Positions 1 through 13,580 of a stretch of 64,000 nucleotides of DNA are shown in pieces. The notes beneath the pieces were generated by a model, which was not told where the DNA came from, made no database searches, and saw only the letters and a list, made by a program, of their open reading frames with translations. Location of the stretch: positions 5,741,072 to 5,805,071 of the forward strand of contig NC_066329.1 of the NCBI RefSeq assembly GCF_022539315.1. Direction: 5' to 3'. The stretch is from Serinus canaria. Its lineage: Eukaryota > Chordata > Aves > Passeriformes > Fringillidae. Every line of letters begins with the position of its first letter. Position 1 is the stretch's first letter. A program made the position numbers and the translations under genes.

Positions 1-3000
1 TAACACACAATCCTTAGCTCATGCAATTCCTTGCCTGACTATGTATCTCGGCTGTTTAGTCTTACAGATGGGGGAAAATGAGACATAGATCCTTCTGTGA
101 CATATCATGTCTGGGTATTCTCTCACTAAAGCATGCATGCTCCAGTGTGGTTGCCTGCTCCAAGCCAGTGCTCCTTACCCCATAGTGGACACAGCCTTTT
201 GATTCTGAAACGTGCTCTCATGACAGTTCTTCAGACCACAGCAGTTGGTTCAGATGCCAGAGATCTTTCCATGACTGTTCTTCTTATCAAGTTCTGTTTG
301 TGCTGAAAAGCAGCAATCTTCCCAGAGGTCACTATCGCAGACTGCGATTTGTAGATATGCTGGTTTGGGCTGCTCTCTAGGTTGCATCACTTTGTCATGC
401 AACTGTTACTGTCATGCCACTGTTGTCATGCCATCCTGACTATTCCTACCGTGCAGTTGTCCCATTAAAAATAGCCCAAGGATGCATTTGTGCGCTGAAA
501 CCAGCTCTGGAACATTATTTCTGGATACTGAGAAATTGCAAGCTATAAAGCAGTATTGGGCTTGAATAGAGTTATCTTCCCTGCTTCCATGGGGCTCACA
601 TGTAATGTTCACCAGGATTACTGCTGGCTTCAGTGGGAGGAGATCTAAGGCTGAGAATGGGGAATGCCCCAGTGTGCTCCAGGTCATCTTTAATGCTGAT
701 CCAAAAGGTGTATATTCAAAGCAGTACAGTACCAGTATGTGGGCTGCACAACCTTTCCAAAGTCTGGTTGGTATCTGGTGACTCACCTGTGCAGGACACC
801 ATGGCTGCAATGCCTCTGGTTACTCCTTAGGTGTAACTTATTTAGAGTAATTATGAACGGGGAATGAATGTAGACTGAAGAATTTATCTCAAACAAGAAC
901 TTTTAAATCTATAGACTTCTATAGACTTCTCTCTTTCAAGAAAGTGTTAATCTCTCCCAGTTTAGCAGGGAAGGTCATCTGTCCATGAAGTGCCTTGTGA
1001 AGCTGGGAGTACTTTTATGCATGCAGAGTACAGAGGACCTTTGACTAAAGCCAGCTGATTGAAAACTCATCCCCATCAGCTCTTTTTTCCTTATATGAAT
1101 GTGCATGCTTGAGTATGTTAGGAGAGATTTAGCCCCTCCAAGCAGCCTGCTTGTACTTACATCTCCTGGACTTCTGACTTCTTAAAGTACCTCTTCCCTT
1201 TCAGAATGTGACATTTCAGCAGAGACAACCAATGCAGACTAGTCCTGATTGTCCTGTAGCACTTGTTTACCCCATGAGGTAGAATAATGTCTCCAGAAGG
1301 TGAATATAGAGGGAGCTGAAAATGGCAATGAGAAGAGCACGGCATGATCAAAAGCTCATGCCTCATGAATTTATCATGAACTAATTCTGTTGCACTTGCT
1401 ATATAAATCAACTGATAACTCACCATGTAAAAGATCATATACAACAATTCAGCACTTCCCTCCCATTTCTGCTATACCCCCTCTTTCTGAAATTCACTTT
1501 ACAATTGGGGTGAGCGTGCTCACGCATTCTGCTCTGTTACAGAGATGTGTGTGTGGCACATCAAGGTAATGGATTTTTCTTGAATACCCTAGCAAGTACT
1601 GTCATGTTTTGCATCAACAAAAAGTGATTTCATATAGCATAAAGCAAGGAGTTTAAAAGAGCTGATGACCCTTTTTGGCCTAGTTCCAGATGGAAGTCAT
1701 GTCTGGGTTACTGCCCAACCTTTTCCAGTAAGTTAATTCCCACTCTTCAAATTGTAATGGCTACATTGAGTTGTGCTCCTCTCTATAATGATTACTTATA
1801 GAAAAGAAAAAGTGCTTTTTCACTGAACTCTAGCATTCTTCCTCATGCATTGCCAGAATTTTGTGTAGGTGCTTACACTTTATACTTGCTGTGAAAACTG
1901 AGGCATCATATCCAAAACTGCTGCTGGCATGGGCATACATTTGTTCTAAGACTCTACAGCAACATTTGAGTCTACTAGGTCTATACTGTTCACATGTCTA
2001 CAATTGTTTTAATGTATTTCTTTAATAAGAATGCTTAACTGTCTTGATTTATCAGCAGACATCATCTATCTTGTCTTCAGCAAGGCACTTGGTAAGGTAT
2101 CACATAGGAATACTGTACTCAGAAAAAACAGGGATTAGCACATGGCTTGTGCAGTAGAAGAGAGGCTAATGGCAGGAGGCTGCACAGGAAAGAAAGTGCT
2201 AAGAGAGGAATTCTTCCAGTAAAAGGTTGATGTATTTGCAAATGTTAGCTCTACTACTTAAAGTACAGATTCACCAGACAATATTAGGATTCTGCAGAAG
2301 CATCTGTCCTTACAAGCGTATCAGAGGAGCTGGGGGCCCCTTTTCCTTTGCCTTTATACCCACTGAACAGCACTTGCCTGCTGTAGTCTCTGCAAGAGGA
2401 AATGACCCTTTCTGGTGCTGCCATCCCCTGCTGTGTTTCAGAGAGATTTACTGCTCTCTGCTCACTGACTGTACTCAGGACCTGGTATAAAAGCAAATAC
2501 CTAAGGGATGCATACGTCAGCAAAACTTGTTCTTCCTGATCACTCCGGTTAGGCCAAGGATGGCCCTTCTGTTAAAGAAAGGTTTGTAAGTCTGGATCTG
2601 CTTATTCAGATGAGGTCAGAATTGTCCCCTAATTCTAGTCCTGCCCCCAGGACAGGAGAAGGGGATAGTCCTACCCAGCATGTCAAAGGAGGGACAAAGT
2701 TCCTGACTGATGCCAAAGTGGAATGGAAACCTTTCTGTGACATGTGTGATTGCTGTATGAGAGCATCAGAGTCAGCCTGCCCCAGACTCACAATAATCAG
2801 TGCAGCTGCCACTGCTGTACAATGGTGAAGTGAGCCATTCCCCTGTTGCCAGACTTGGCAGGGAGGTGATGGAAGAGATGCACCTGGGAAGCAGGTACTT
2901 GGGCTGAATGACTGATGAGTCCTAGATAATACAAGAGAGGGAGATTCAGAGATTACAAGGAAGAAAATACTATGTGGGACTGGAAGAGAGGAAAGAACGT

Positions 3001-6000
3001 ATCCAGAATAAAATGAAAACAAGGGGTGGAATATTGTTGGAGGATAGAGAAAGGGATTTACCTTGGCAGAAATCTGAAGAGAATGGGGTTTTTTTTCGTC
3101 TGTCTCAACCTCTACCCCTTCTCATCCTCCCACACAGATATCTTAACCATCTTTCACCATGTCAATTCAGTCCAGCACACATTCTGTACTGCTCTGCTCA
3201 CAGTGACTGGTCAAGCCACTGGCTGTTTTTGTTGAGATGCTCTTCTCCCTTTTCCCATTTTCCTGTGTGGAGATTTGAAACCAAGAATGAACCTTTCACA
3301 TCTGTCTCAGGACAGGAGGTGATTTGTGAACAGGGAGAAGTGAAGGGAGCCATCCATGCCAAGCATTTTGGAGCCTTTCCTGTCCCACTTACAGATGTTT
3401 GCTAAAGAGGTGTTTTGGTTTAACTGTAGCTTATTGGATTATGTGATTATAGCATTTGAATTCTTTATTAGATCTTTTCTGTCTTGGTCCCTGGGGTTGA
3501 GAGGGGCTTGTTTCTGGCCTTTGATGTATTTGAAAAAGTCAGGCTATTTGTATCACTGCTTCTTTGCTTTGATTCTTTGACTCCTTCTCTGGGGAGCGTT
3601 CTGATGTGCCGAGCTCAGCTTTGTGCGTCTGCTGCATGGGATGTCTTTGTGGTTTATTTTTGTACTGGGCACAAATCACCCCTCCTGCTCCCTTCTTTTG
3701 CACATTGTCATGAAAGAAGGTTATTGCTGACCAGTTCATTTGGAAGACTTGTGCTTGCTGACAGCTGTGCAGAAAATTCAGTATTTTAATGAGAGATATA
3801 CTACCTTTGCTTGGATGGCATTGCAGCAATTGTCCATTTTCCCCTCAGGCCCTTTCTCCTGGAAAAAAAATCTTATCATTATAATTCATTTATCAAGAGA
3901 ATATTCTTCACATTCTGCTGTATCTGCGTTCTTGATGATTTACCTGAGGCGCTGGAAGAGGACTCCTCTGAACCCCCATAGTGGGAAGTGAGTAGCTTAT
4001 ACTCTGGTTCTTTGCCACAAAACAGCACCCTGTGAGCAGAATTTCAGAGAAGGGAAATTTGCTTAGCTGACAAGAAAAGGTCAGGCCCAGCTGGGTAAAC
4101 CCTGCCAAGAAGGGTCTGTGTGGTGAACCAACTTAGGCTTCATTTGTCACCTGTCAGTGCTGAGCACGATACACTTAATAGCATGGCAGTGGAAAGGACA
4201 AAGAGGTTTTCTGAGGGGAGAAGTAAGGTAAGCCACAATTAACTTGAATACTGAAGGAAAAACTCCATCTTGGAGCTGCTGAGTTTCTCTTGTGAGCTTA
4301 GATGTTTTCATACACACTTGTAACACACAGCACAACCTCTCCTGTATGCTCTAACACCTGTCCATGGCTGTGTTCTCCACAGTGTGTCATGTGGGGAAAT
4401 GGGACCAAATTTATGGAAGACTGAGTCTTTGTAACTGGTCTTTTGCCCATTGCCTGGGCACAGGCACTGAATGCAGTACTAAGATCTGCAGTACAGTGCA
4501 GAGCTCAGGCTCAGTCTGACTTGTTGACCAAGGAAGCAGAGAGGACTTTCCCACGCTTATGTTAATTCTGGGATTAATGTCCCCACCCAGCATGGGTAAA
4601 AAAAGAACTTATTGACCCCAAGGAGAACAGTTTTGTTAATTGTCCCTCTAGCAACAAGAAACAAGGTGTTCCCCCACACTCTTTCTTTCCCTATAGGATG
4701 AGCTATTGCCTATACCTGTAGTACCTGGTTTATCTATCACCTCTCCTGCATTAAATGTTCTACCATATTCTTGCTTTTCCCAAAAGAAAACAGGCATGTT
4801 TTGTTCTTTTGTTCCTGAGTAGTTTCCAGCCAGTGTTATATCCCTGTAGATGTATCCTCATGTACCCCACAGCACAGGCTGCTTCAATGTTGAAGCATAA
4901 GCTGATTGGAAACAAGCTATTTGGTGGCCTCTTTTTCTTGCCAGGGGTAGCTTGGAAATATCTGCAAGGGCTGCCAGTGCCCAAGCAGTGATTTGGTTCC
5001 CACATCCTGCTCATCCTATGTGAGAGCTGCTTTTGTTTTGCATGGCAACAACTGGCAGAGCAGGCTTGGAACACTGAGCCTGCATTCTACTTCACCCCAG
5101 AGCTGGAGTGTAAGTGGACCTGAACTATTTTTAAAGGAAACCATTCAAGTGTCATTAACAAAAAAGTCATAATGGTAGCCTCTGACACAGCTGGAAAACA
5201 TCTGCAAACACTTGGAACAGGTAACAGTTTGATGAGGGCAAAGTTGTATCAGACTGCGCACGGCTTGTGAGGATTAAAAGCCTTAGCTAGTGGGGTCAGC
5301 ATGACCTCTGGTTTGGCCTGGAAGCTCCTTTTGTTCAGGAAATATTGGTAAAACATGGCAGCTCCTCGCTTCTGGAGAGTGTCAGGATGTAGAATACCAA
5401 ACAAAAAGATAATTTACCTGACAAATGTAGCTCTACTCCATGAAAATTTTTTGAATTTGCTCATTTTTCAAAAGTTGAATTTCTGTATCATTTTGAAGGG
5501 TAGGGAATGAGTTTTTTGTTTTGTTGTAGGTTCTCTTTTAAACATCTGCCTGCACTTGGTAAACTGCAGTCGCTGTGGTTAAATGACTAATGTTGTACAT
5601 TCCCTAACACTGAAAATAGTTGTGGTGCAGATTTCGCTGGAATTAGTTTTGTTGTTCTGTTTCTGTAAAAATCTTAGGCAAGTGGCTTTTTGCTGATGTA
5701 GACAATCATGGAAAGCATGAAGCTTCATTATTCACAGAAATTATAGCAAGAGCACAGCAATGACAAAAAGAGCTGAATAAATATTTCTGATGTTTCTTTT
5801 GCTGGAGCAGTGTGTGTATGGCCAGGATATCATGATTTTTGTGTTTCTGCTATTTTGCCTTGAGATCTTTATAGTGCTAAACTGCAAGTGAGGACCACAC
5901 TGCATTATGAATATAGCAAAAAACCAGGGTTGTGTTTTGTATCCTCTCCACCTGCCACCTTTGTCTCAACAGCTTCTATTTTAAAATAATTTTATTTGAG

Positions 6001-6669
6001 ATGCCAGGTGAACAAGATTTGGAAATCTAGGTAGTTTTCTGATTGTTATGGATCCAGTAAACAGAACTGTAATTGCCTCATACACGATGCTACTATTTTT
6101 GATGTCAGGAATGCCACAGATGCCTTTTGTCTTCTCAGTTTTCTCTCCTGCTTCTCACCTGAAGCAGGCACTCTCTGAGCACGGACCACCACCTAAATAC
6201 AAAAAACCCCCAAACTTAGCTGTTCTAGTAAAAGATAATACCTCACTGACTGATGTTACTCCCTACACTGGTCACTGGAAGAGCCCCAGGCAACGCTGAG
6301 TGTCTGTTTAAACAGTTTCAGTTGTTGGCCACAGCAAAATTGTTGGCTTTGGAGAAAATTGGGGAGTGCTTACAAGAAGTGTTCCTTTTGCAAACTGGTG
6401 GAAACACAGTGCCAGTAAAGACAGAAGAGAAGGGAGGAGTAAGTAGCAGGTGTAGGAGGTAAGTGCTGCTTCTGTGTGATGATGGCCACTGTGTCCTTTG
6501 CAGTACCACTGCAGTGATAGCAGAAAACTGACTGCATGTAGACACATATTTTGTTATTGCTAATAAAGGAAAGTTTCAGCAGATCTTAGATTACTTCTTT
6601 ACCTCTCATAGAGGTAAAGCAAGGTTGGGTAGATACCACATTTATAGAACTTTTAAATGTACCTGCACA
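1..6669. other. No gene seen; ordinary non-coding DNA
   Basis: Only short frames bounded by stops, with no recognisable domain on either strand. No convincing transposon was identified. A 'ggcttcagtgggagg' word near 629 faintly recalls an amniote repeat but is too short to call. AT-rich simple runs are scattered and minor. Confidence 0.6.
909..930 (+). repeat. 10-bp direct repeat
   Basis: The unit 'atagacttct' is repeated at 911-920 and 921-930 with the preceding 'ct' also shared. Simple slippage product. Confidence 0.85.
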
Positions 6670-6772
6670 GGGTTATAGGAAATCAGTGACAGTGACAGAC
6701 CTAGAAACAGAGCATAGGAGTCCTGGCTCTTTAGCTGTCTTCACTAACCATTAGATGATACTTCCTCCAGAT
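6670..6772 (-). mobile_element. Ancient amniote SINE-like remnant
   Basis: The order 'aaatcagtgacagtgacaga', 'cataggagtcctggctc' and 'cactaaccattagatgatac' with 'ttcctcc' parallels a dispersed sequence common in birds and reptiles (…cagtggcagagc…, …caggagtcctggctc…, …ctaaccactagac…ctccctcc). I assign it to the MIR/CORE-SINE type on the minus strand; the exact family is uncertain. Confidence 0.5.
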
Positions 6773-6904
6773 GTTTCAATAAGGGGTGCTATAAAAAGTT
6801 CTTTGCATTGCTGTTGCAATTCCTTATTTCCAAAGGGCTGCCTGCCTTTATGTTTTTAATATCATTGCTTTGAAGCACCATAGCTAGAAGTGACAGTGCC
6901 AGAA

Positions 6905-6950
6905 ATAATAATAACAATAATAATCTGCATAGCACAACGGGCATTTTACC
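6905..6950 (+). repeat. AAT-rich microsatellite next to an eroded repeat
   Basis: 'aataataataacaataataa' is an interrupted AAT tract, followed by 'ctgcatagcacaacgggc', which may belong to the old amniote '(aat)n…tatagcgc…ttttac' repeat. The microsatellite is certain, the repeat link is weak. Confidence 0.6.
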
Positions 6951-7609
6951 AGCATGCAGGAAGACAAAGGTCTCTGTGTGTTTTATATTAGCACAGTGAA
7001 AAAGTCTTATTGAGTCTATCTGGAATGCATAGGTGGGAACCTTAACCCCTCATATGCTGAGAAGAAAATTATATGCAGACCTGAGAGCTGAAGTAAATTA
7101 AAAGGGCAGAGCTTCATTCCTTTGGCAGTGGGAGGTCTTTCTGGACCATATGCCTTGACAGCTTTGTTCAACCTTATGTATTTAATATCCATGTGACACC
7201 AGTGTAGTTAATTTACAAGTGTTTTTTTTCCATTTTCTTCAGTTGTATATAATTGCTCTTTAATATAGACCAGAAAAGACAGAAAAAAGGCAAAAACCCA
7301 ATTTTTTTTTCTCTGCCAATTCAATTCTTATTTCTGCCATGGCCCATGTTCAAAACCCAAACAATAAAACATACAGCTGTGACATAGGGGAATTGTCCAA
7401 AAAGGACGATGTCTGAAGGTTTATGATTAGTTTTTATATTCTCTCTGTCTACAGAGCAGCACTTCCTGAATGTTTCTGTGGTGGGAAAAGCATCCCAGCC
7501 ATTTCCCCTTGTGGATGATGGTGTAATTAGAGCTGTAAAGAAAGAACTCATGACACTAAAAGGCTATAAGTGCTGCAGATTTAGGACAACAGGTTTCTAT
7601 GGAAACTGA

Positions 7610-7780
7610 AGTGAAAATAGGACCTTAAATGGGTGAATAACAATAATACAGAGTTCTCAGTTTGGATCAATCTGTAAGTTGCAGGAAAATACAGCCTGCC
7701 TTTCTGGCAGTTATTTGCATAATCTTTTCCATGGCGCTTTCAATGGAACATTGCCCCTCCAACTCTTAATTTCTATAGAG
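7610..7780. promoter_or_regulatory. Candidate small regulatory block with an octamer
   Basis: A perfect octamer ATTTGCAT at 7713-7720 sits in 'cagttatttgcataatc', followed by a retained CpG in 'ccatggcgctttc' near 7729. Surroundings are non-repetitive. Confidence 0.22.
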
Positions 7781-9139
7781 AAGTATTCTTTCCTTAAAAA
7801 AGAAAGATGAGATTTCTCCATGGATGGTATGCATCCATTTATAGATGTTATCAAAATAATTCAAGCTCAATATAGGCAAATAAGCAACATAAGTGATGGC
7901 ATCTATTCTCATCACTGGTACCACTCATTGGAGTCCTTGGTAGTAGCTGAACTTTTTCCTGCACCAGATGGAATATGAAGTCTTATATTCTTGCTGATGC
8001 ACTGGAAAGATGAGGCAGCGCCAATGGAACCTTTGCACATGATACATCTGTCATTCACTGCGTGCTGTAGTTGCCAGTTCTTGATAACCAATTGTCTCTG
8101 AAATTCTGCCGGAGTGTTTTTCAGTCTAAGGCTGGGTTTCATGTTTGCAGTGGGAGATCCTTTCCCTCAGCTCTTCAGTTTCTGAGGAAATTCGGAACAG
8201 TTTCTTACTGGCAGGAAGTTTTTCCAGGATTTTTGGTAGAGTATACTGTCTTGCATTTCCTGTGCCATGCTTTAAGCAACATCTGAAAATGCCACAGTTA
8301 GAAATGCTGAAGGAAAGAACAAAAGGGGACTTGACATTCTTTGCAATGTTATTTTTTGTTGTTGAGCATTTAACCACTCTGGAAGAACTGAAACTGCAGT
8401 GAGGGAAAGATTGTACTGCTAGTGACAGAAATACCCATATGGTCCTGTTTGTTTCTGTAGAAATAGCCATGCAAACTTTGTATCATTCCTAAATATAAAA
8501 ATTTAGGAATATTTGGGTCATAGATTACATCTTTCTCTGCAATGAATCTGTATAGGCTAAATATATAGAAATATATATGTAGCGTTATTACTAAAATGAG
8601 AGGCAGCCAAACTGGGGCACATCTGTGCAGTAATTGACCTAAGAGCTTATCATCCCCATGGCACTCTGAGAGGTTCATGGTGCTCTACAGCCTGAAACAT
8701 GAATTAATTTTGCAAGCTGTGGCTAAAAGTCACATAAGCTGCAGTTTAACTCTTTGCAAACTGTCCCAGAAGAAAAGTCAGCCTCATAATGTGCTGGGTC
8801 TCTTCTCCTGCCCTCATTGGTACCAAAACACTATTCCAAGTAGGAATCACTTCGAGCAGTCTATTGCCAGTCATTGAGCCTGAGCCAAGATCCTGGTTTG
8901 TGGGAGTGTCATCTACAGTAATACCAATGATTTCTGGTCTGAAACTTGTGTTCTACTGTATGAGTTTTAATTAAATAATACAGGCTTCCCTGAGTCTCCA
9001 GCTTTATGTTGCCATAAATGAGGGAGAAGCTGTTTCTCTGTGCATGTGTCCAGAATCTCTCCCTGCATGTCAAGCCCGGCAGATCCATGATTCTGGCTGC
9101 TTTGCTTGTGCAGGCTCAGGGCATCATCCAGATGCTGAC

Positions 9140-9690
9140 ACACTGGCTCCAGACAGGCTCCCCGCAGAATAAATCGTGTTAAATTCTTGATCTGATTGGC
9201 AGCCCTGGGAATTCAATTCAAGTCTCTGGGGAGAGGCAAGAGAGCATTTCTTTTCTCTATGGCTATTGTCATGAAAATGAATAAATCCTTCTCCCTCCCC
9301 CCCATCCTCAGGTTGTCACTGGCCTGGATTAATTTTGTGTACGTTTTTCATATTCCTTCCCTAGCTGTTTCTTGAGGAGGGGATGGCCTAATTCTCTGCT
9401 CAAGTTTAAAGGAAAATTGAGCAGCCTGGTAGATGTTAAACCGGGGAGGGAAGATGAGTGACCCGACTGAAGCCTCTGCAGCCTGCCGGCTCTGTGGCTT
9501 CCTGGTGCCCCAATAAAGACAGAGCCTCACTGGGGCCGATGAGGGCAAGGCTGGTCACATTCTCGACTTCCTTTAGCACATCCATCTCATCATCATTCTC
9601 TTCTTGTTAAGATATTACTTGGTGATTTGTCCATGGATTTACTCGTTCTTTTAGGCAAATAGAAGTTATCTGCAGCTGGGCTGGGGCCTG
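9140..9690. promoter_or_regulatory. Candidate conserved non-coding block upstream of a CpG patch
   Basis: This block has the texture of a constrained vertebrate enhancer: mixed AT and GC composition, no simple repeats beyond a short C-run near 9294-9303, no repeat family I recognise, and many homeodomain-like and CCAAT-like words ('ctggattaattttgtg' near 9324, 'gaattcaattcaag' near 9209). It leads directly into the CpG-rich patch that follows. Constraint is inferred from composition only. No convincing exon is visible. Confidence 0.35.
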
Positions 9691-9724
9691 GTGTGCCCCC
9701 CGTGTCTGCCCCCGTTATCCCTGT

Positions 9725-9970
9725 GATACCAAGCCCGGGGCATTGGCTCCGGCACAGCCCGGTGAAGGGAGCGAGCCCCGCGCCGCAGCGCGGGTTAGGT
9801 CAGGCACAAATGAATTGCAGGGGAACGGCAGCTGGGACCCCGCGCAGGGGCTGGGCTGCAGCTCTCGGCAATTCCCGAGTGCCTTGGAGATGCTGTGCTG
9901 CAGACCGCGAGCCAGCCCGCAGTGTCAGAGCAGAGACCGCGGGGAGCTGCCCGAACACGCCGATCTGAGG
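9725..9970. promoter_or_regulatory. Short CpG-island-like patch
   Basis: I count about 22 CpGs in roughly 245 bp that are strongly GC-rich (for example 'gagccccgcgccgcagcgcg' near 9772). That is close to the number expected without CpG depletion, while the flanks are depleted. This is what an unmethylated promoter or orphan island looks like. Very AT-rich DNA follows from about 10.05 kb, with an AATAAA at 10213-10218, so a short non-coding transcript running right is possible. I see no protein: frames crossing the patch resemble nothing known. Confidence 0.5.
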
Positions 9971-9999
9971 AAACCCATCCAGCCTTTGTTTCAGCAGAG

Positions 10000-12900
10000 C
10001 ATTTACGCATGGTTAAGCTTCACGTTTACTACAGTGCTTGCAGGGGGAAAATGGACAAAGTAGAATTTTGTATTGTATTTTTATTAGCTGAAACTTTCTC
10101 ATCTGTCTCTTCCCTTTTGAAGGCAAAAATTGAAAAAAAAATTCCTTTCGGGGAAAAGAAATTTGATCGTTTTGAAAATTCTTTGTTTAAATATCTGATT
10201 TATCATTAGTGAAATAAAGTTTTTTATTGGAAATTATAAACTTCCCCAAAATTTTCTTTAGAAAAGGAACCAGTATTTCTCAGTGTTATTTATATGTTTA
10301 AAATTACTTACATGTTAAAGTGTCTTGCTGAATCAGAACTTAAGAAGATAAATCTTTTCTTAGCTTAGCTACAATACCCATTTGAACTTATGTAGGACGT
10401 GTAAGTATAACAGTTATATGCTCTCTCTTTTACCTCATAATTATAGGTCTTTAAAAAACTCTTTTAAAAGTGTATATAACTATTATATAGAGCAGAGTTT
10501 TTTACCTTTAAATGCCATGTATTTGCATAAAAATTTACATATATTAATGCTAATCAGGGACATAGGAAGAGAAACAGAATTTCGCTAAACTTCTTGCTTT
10601 GAATTAGGACACCAGTGTCAGAGGCTGGGCTGAAAAATACGGATGTTGATACCAGCTGTGTTCCTCAAATCCTCACACAATGGCAAAATAATCTAATGTC
10701 TCTGTTGGTCATCATTCTATCAGGCAGTTTGGGAGTGCTGACACCTGGGTTGCTGTTGCTGCACAGTGCTGTTAACACCTTGTTGAGCTGAATGAGAAAT
10801 TTGCACCTCTTTTTAAGACAATTGATTTAATGATTTATAATCTGCGGTCTGGAGGCTCCCAGAGATTCTTCTGAAAGGGTCAAAAGGAAAGTGAGCCTGT
10901 TGACAGTGTGCTTAGATTTCCTATAAAAAGCCTAGGACAGCCAATGGAAATTTTTTTTCTATCTGCAACGTGGAAAAGGTTGATAACTGTTGATTTAGTG
11001 TGTCAGCAGTCTCAGCAGCCAGAGCTGCTCCTGGTTAAGGTCTGGACATTTCCTCTCCAGCGTTCACATGGGGTTCCGGGTCTGTTCTCAGTCATTCTGT
11101 GTTCACAAAAGCATTATAAAAATAAAAAAGTTCTGGAAGAAGTGATTATTCTTAGAAACATGAGGCAGCTGACACAAAACCCGATTATTTAAGTTGGAGA
11201 GGAGGGCAATAATGGAGAATTATTTCAATTCCAGAGAATTTAAAAATAAATCCAGAAGCATGTGAAATGAAGGACTAGCATGATGATGGTAAGGACCCCC
11301 CCCCTCTGCATTTTACAGTAGAAGAGGAAGGAGGTAATGGATTATAAATGTTAATTATAAACCTATCTTTGATAGGTAACATCTTTAAAACAGCTAAAGA
11401 GAGTATTCTATAGTCACATGTTGCAGAACATCTTGACAAAATGTAGCACTTGGCAAAGAATTCAGCAGGATCCAAAGTAAAGAGAAGTTTCTAAGGTGGG
11501 AAAAAAAAGGTGGGCATCAAATTCCCTGTGTAAGTCAGTTGAATGTTGAAGCTGCAGTACTTGATACCTGCTCATTGTCTTTAAATGCTGGGAATATCAA
11601 GAGCTGGATAAAAAAGGATGACGTGAAATATAATGATAAAGCTACAAGAACATGAATGTCAAGACATAAACCTCTGCCTTGTGCCTGCTAGGGAGGAGCT
11701 TCCCTCTGAGTAGGCTGGTGTGTAATTTGCCCACTGTTAAGCACCAGACATCTGCATCTTTGCAAGGGATTGTTTAGCAAAAAGGAAAACAAACAAACTG
11801 AAATACCGGAGTGAATGAAATCCTGAGCTTCTGAACAGAATTTGACTCGTTCAGAAGTGTGGCAAAGGCACCACGTGCATGCAGGTGGAGCTGTGCTGCA
11901 CTGTCTGTGGCACTCTTACCTGGCACTCTGACTTGGATTTGGAAGGGGAAGGAAAGCTGAGAGTACTTGAAGGAAAAATTATTTTTCTGAACTTGTTAGA
12001 ATGTTGATGTTAATCTTTTATGTTTTGTGATAAATACTTCAGTATCTGGAAGCTTTTCTTCTCCAATAGTTAGTGAAACAGATCTGCACTGACCCAGAGC
12101 AGCCTTTTCCAGCACCTAAATATCTTAGAGAAGGATTTCTTTCAAAGCACAAGCCTCTTGCATACAAGCTAAATAAACATATTCTCATTTAGGAAGTAAT
12201 TTGTGATGAGTAAGGGCTGAAAAGGTAACTGTTACAATGGAGGCACTGCAGCCAAGTAGTGACAGCATTGGTATCTGTAGATAAATGACAAGAGCGTTGT
12301 TCGGTCCATCTGTGTAACATGAGAATGGCATATACACAGCTGACTGTAGGAAAGGAAACAGTGCTGTTTGCTTTGAGATCTGCCTTTGTGCTATTTTAAG
12401 ATGGCATCAGTTTTGAATAGTGATAGTGGCAAGCTTGCTGTGGCTTATAAACCTTTAACTCAGCAGAGGTCCAAGATGAAAACGGAGCCCACCTACCTGC
12501 ATAAAAGTCATCCCCCTGCATCTTGCCTGCAGTTTGAATACTAGAAAAGCAGGACTTTTTTAGCCAAATGAATATGTAATAGCTGAGCTATATCCAGTTG
12601 TGAGACATCTGAGGCAATTTTAGCCTCAGTCTTTGGGATTATGATTTACACCATGTATTCCTTTTTACTGTGGCACAGAATGGCTTTAAAGTATGCTCTG
12701 GTTGAACACGTGTTGCTGCCATCTTTGTACTGGTATGGGGACAATCAGAAGCCATAGACATCTAAAGTAGAACTTAGTGTCTTTATTAGAATGTACATTT
12801 TTTCTTTATGGCTTTGATTTACAATTTTTTCTCTCTTGAATCACAGTGAAAGGACTGGAATTTTTGATAATTTGTTTTAGAAAAAGGCAAGAAAGTGTTA

Positions 12901-13475
12901 TGTTTCAAAATCTATAGTCATTGTGAAAAAAAAAGAAGTTTTGGTACAGATGAAGCCTGTGTACATTCAACGAACATTTCAGAAAGTTTGGTAAATGACA
13001 TTACTAGAAAGGGACATAAAAGGTGAGTGAATGCATTTCACAATTTCCATTTGTGTGCATGATTCCACAGCTGTGGGTAGCAGTGTGTTCCAGGACAGCT
13101 CTGATTGTCCTGCTGGAGAGATGTGAGTGTATCATCATGCCCATACCTTAGATGAGACAGGCAGAATCAGGCCCAGTGAATGCTGAGAGGCAGAATAAAG
13201 CCAGTGGTATTGCAGGAACAGGATCTTGCTGTTTTGATGCTTCTGTTGATGTATACAGCTGGTTTGTGCAACATACTGCAGAGGATCTGTGCATGTTGTA
13301 TTGCTATAGAGAACAGTGCATGCCTTGGCTTAATTGTTGTTACTGCTCAGTGTTAGATCATTATAGTAATTTGCTAGATGCAGAGCAGTTGCTACAGATT
13401 ACATTGAGGGCATCTGAACAGATTACTAGGACCTGCAGTTTGCTGCAGGGCAGCAACCCATGTGAGAGAGATTAA
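10000..13475. other. No gene seen; AT-rich non-coding DNA
   Basis: Right of the CpG patch the sequence is strongly AT-rich to about 10.6 kb, then ordinary. An 'agcacctaaatatcttagag' word near 12112 resembles an amniote repeat fragment. The frame 13152-13475 (107 codons) resembles no known protein. Confidence 0.55.
11828..11857. repeat. 9-bp inverted repeat
   Basis: Arms cttctgaac (11828-11836) and gttcagaag (11849-11857) are exact complements around a 12-nt loop. Short enough to be chance. Confidence 0.7.
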
Positions 13476-13580
13476 GTGTCAAATTCTGCTCCCCAGTATA
13501 GCATTGTAAACATCAATAATCCAATTGATTTTATCAAAGTAACTCTGGATTTAAACTGGTGTAATTAAGGGCATCTGACC
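13476..13580. repeat. Old amniote interspersed repeat
   Basis: 'gtcaaattctgctccccagt' followed by 'tcaaagtaactctggattta' and 'aactggtgtaattaagggca' matches a text common across turtles, crocodilians and birds (…aattctgctctcagttac…, …gtaactccagatttacactggtgtaa…). I recognise the pattern but not its catalogue name. It shows substitutions throughout and no coding capacity. Confidence 0.5.

Noticed and set aside
6474..6531. C/D-box snoRNA-like arrangement (tgatgat … ctga)
   Set aside because: No terminal stem brings the boxes together and the boxes are common words.
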